Source: Ehretia macrophylla
Taxonomy: Eukaryota > Streptophyta > Magnoliopsida > Boraginales > Ehretiaceae
Length of the DNA stretch: 64,000 bases
Direction: 5' to 3'
Assembly: GCA_037974665.1 (NCBI GenBank)
Contig: CM075780.1
Location: 7,563,768-7,627,767, forward strand
The translations under genes and the position numbers were made by a program. This document shows, in pieces, positions 62,533 to 64,000 of this stretch (position 1 is the first letter of the stretch; each line of letters starts with the position of its first letter). Below the pieces are notes generated by a model. The model had not been told where the DNA came from. It ran no database searches and worked only from the letters and a program-made list of their open reading frames with translations.

Positions 62533-62650
62533 GGGTGCAACACGAGGACTTCCCAGGGGGTCACCCATCCTAGTACTACTCTCGCCCAAGCATGCTTAAC
62601 TTCGGAGTTAGGATGCGATCCGGTGCATTAGTGCTGATATGATCGCACCC
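62533..62650 (-). rRNA. 5S rRNA, copy 62
   Basis: Full length. Differences at n14, n35, n40, n41 and n58. Class I upstream. Confidence 0.86.
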
Positions 62651-63208
62651 GTCATGTTGAAGGCATAATTCCTATATGTGTTAACGGTTTACAGTCCCAG
62701 CCTAGAGAGATGGCCCATTCAAAAAGCCCAATGGGCTTAACGAAAACCCATCCACTTCAACAACGCAGCATCCTCGCAAGATGTGATATCGACACGTTGT
62801 AGGGCCCTTTGATGTCCCGCGAGTCAGGTTGTCGTCCTTTTAACAGTTCACGACGTACGATCCGGGATGGAAAAACAGAGCAAAAGAAGAAAAGTGGCCT
62901 GAAACTGATGAAAACGTTCGATTTTGGGCTCCAAAAAGGGCACAGCGAGTAAGCTGGCTGCCCCCGTCGTAGAGCTCTCAAAGTGCTTTGCAACGGTATG
63001 TTGTGCGCCGCGTAACTCCTTACGGATCAAAAGTTATGGGCACCGGAGCGACGGTGACCTGGTCGCAAACCCTACGCCTTCGGTTTGCGGGCCCAGCCTC
63101 TACAAGAAGCAAAGTTGTCTTGCCCAATGTTCCATGGGATTTAGTAATAGAGATTTGGTGGATAAAGTATCTTAGCAACCCTAACCAGGGCAAAAAAAGT
63201 TGAAAAGG

Positions 63209-63326
63209 GGGTGCAACACGAGGACTTCCCAGGGGGTCACCCATCCTAGTACTACTCTCGCCCAAGCACGCTTAACTTCGGAGTTCTGATGGGATCCTGT
63301 GCATTAGTGCTGGTATGATCGCACCC
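63209..63326 (-). rRNA. 5S rRNA, copy 63
   Basis: Full length with one difference (n29). Internal boxes match consensus and T runs follow (seven and four), so this is a good candidate for an active gene. Class II upstream. Confidence 0.94.
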
Positions 63327-63355
63327 GTCATGTTGAGGGCACAATTCCTTTATGT
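63327..63355 (-). promoter_or_regulatory. Upstream promoter of copy 63 (representative)
   Basis: In gene sense: an AT-rich ACATAAAGG at about -29 to -21, GC at -14/-13, and C at -1. In Arabidopsis, 5S transcription uses a TATA-like motif near -28, GC near -12 and C at -1, so the layout agrees to within two bases. Class I units read ACATATAGG here. Confidence 0.65.
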
Positions 63356-63387
63356 GTTAACTGTTCAGAGTCCTAGCTTAGATAGAT

Positions 63388-63414
63388 GGCCCATTCAAAA
63401 GGCCCAATGGGCTT
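63388..63414. promoter_or_regulatory. GGCCCA / GCCCA-A-TGGGC motif cluster upstream of 5S (representative)
   Basis: Two GGCCCA words and the inverted repeat GCCCA-A-TGGGC (63402-63412) lie at about -62 to -88 from the 5S start, in nearly every unit. TGGGCC/T words are the site II type bound by TCP factors in Pol II promoters of ribosomal protein genes. A role at a Pol III gene is inference. Confidence 0.5.
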
Positions 63415-63883
63415 AACGACAACCCATCGGCTTCAACAACGCAGCATGCTTGCAAGACGTGATATCGACACGTTGTAGGGCCCTCTAATGTCCAGCGAGT
63501 CAGGTTGTCGTCCTTTTAACAGTTCACGACGTACGATCCGGGATGGAAAAACAAAGCAAAAGAAGAAAAGTGGCTTGAAACTGATGAAAACGTTCAATTT
63601 TGGGCTCCAAAAAGGGTACATCAAGTATGATAGCTGCCCCCGTCGTAGAGTTATCAGAGAGCTTTGCAACGGTATGCTGTGCGCCGCGTAACTCTTTACG
63701 GATCAAAAGTTATGGGCACCGGAGCAACGGAGACCTGGTGACAAACCCTACGCCCTCGGTTTGTGGGCCCAGCCTCTACATGAAGTGAATTGTCTTGCCT
63801 AATGTTCCGTGGGATTTAGTAATAGAGATTTGGTGGATAAAGTATCTTGGCAACCCAAACCAGGGAAAAAAAAATTGAAAAGA

Positions 63884-64000
63884 GGGTGCAACACGAGGAC
63901 TTCCCAGGGGGTCACCCACCCTAGTACTACTCTCGCCCAAGCACGCTTAACTTCGGAGTTCTGATGGGATCCAGTGCATTAGTGCTGGTAAGATCGCACC
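63884..64000 (-). rRNA. 5S rRNA, copy 64, cut by the window edge
   Basis: 117 of 118 bases are present; the n1 base lies outside the window. Differences at n11, n29 and n84. Confidence 0.88.

Larger units (their letters stand above)
52933..64000 (-). repeat. 5S rDNA tandem array, block 4
   Basis: Copies 48-64, spacing 676-678 bp apart from one of 666 bp, which lost 11-12 bases around 59133 beside the terminator. Class II dominates (copies 51-58 in a row). Private variants shared by neighbours mark recent local duplication. The array runs off the window. Confidence 0.95.

Noticed and set aside
1758-63788. Hundreds of 60-120 codon open frames on both strands with near-identical products
   Set aside because: They recur every 677 bp in fixed phase with the 5S gene and cover the gene and its spacer. 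The apparent protein family is the repeat unit translated in several frames; many copies carry stops or shifts and no domain is recognisable.

Overview
The window is plant nuclear DNA: a long tandem array of 5S ribosomal RNA genes invaded by LTR retrotransposons. It is an angiosperm because the 118-nt gene core is the standard plant 5S sequence. The retroelements (Ty1/copia, and long-LTR elements with 5-bp target duplications and an initiator-Met primer site) fit as well. I cannot name the species.

Layout. 1-1329: just under four 341-bp satellite units made from the 5S spacer, lacking the 5S gene and running opposite to the main array, ended by a 100-N gap (1330-1429). 1430-64000: the main array, about 677 bp per unit, with 64 recognisable 5S loci all on the minus strand. 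One is split by an insertion and the last loses one base at the window edge. The array is cut into blocks by four insertions: a 5.3-kb copia element inside the transcribed part of a 5S gene (6021-11361), two solo LTRs 49 bp apart in one spacer (30075-33014 and 33064-36834), and a 7.3-kb minus-strand element with both LTRs but no recognisable gag or pol (45656-52932). Removing each insertion plus one 5-bp duplication restores spacings of 679, 675 and 677 bp, which supports the boundaries.

Numbering. 5S positions below are counted in RNA sense from the first G (n1) to n118 against the consensus I built by hand from this window. The internal promoter is taken as A box about n50-64, IE about n67-72 and C box about n80-97. 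Upstream of the gene (higher coordinates) are a TATA-like motif near -26 and C at -1. Downstream are T runs that would end Pol III transcription. Two linked spacer classes occur. In class I the upstream motif reads CATATAGG in gene sense; in class II it reads CATAAAGG. The classes also differ at other sites.

Interpretation. The copies differ from consensus by about 4.6 bases each, high for a 5S array, with excess transitions at CpG sites. Together with the insertions this suggests a methylated, weakly homogenised, largely silent part or edge of the locus. No host protein-coding gene is supported. The many 60-120 codon open frames on both strands are translations of the repeat unit. The only real protein-coding remnant is the copia polyprotein, which carries four breaks.
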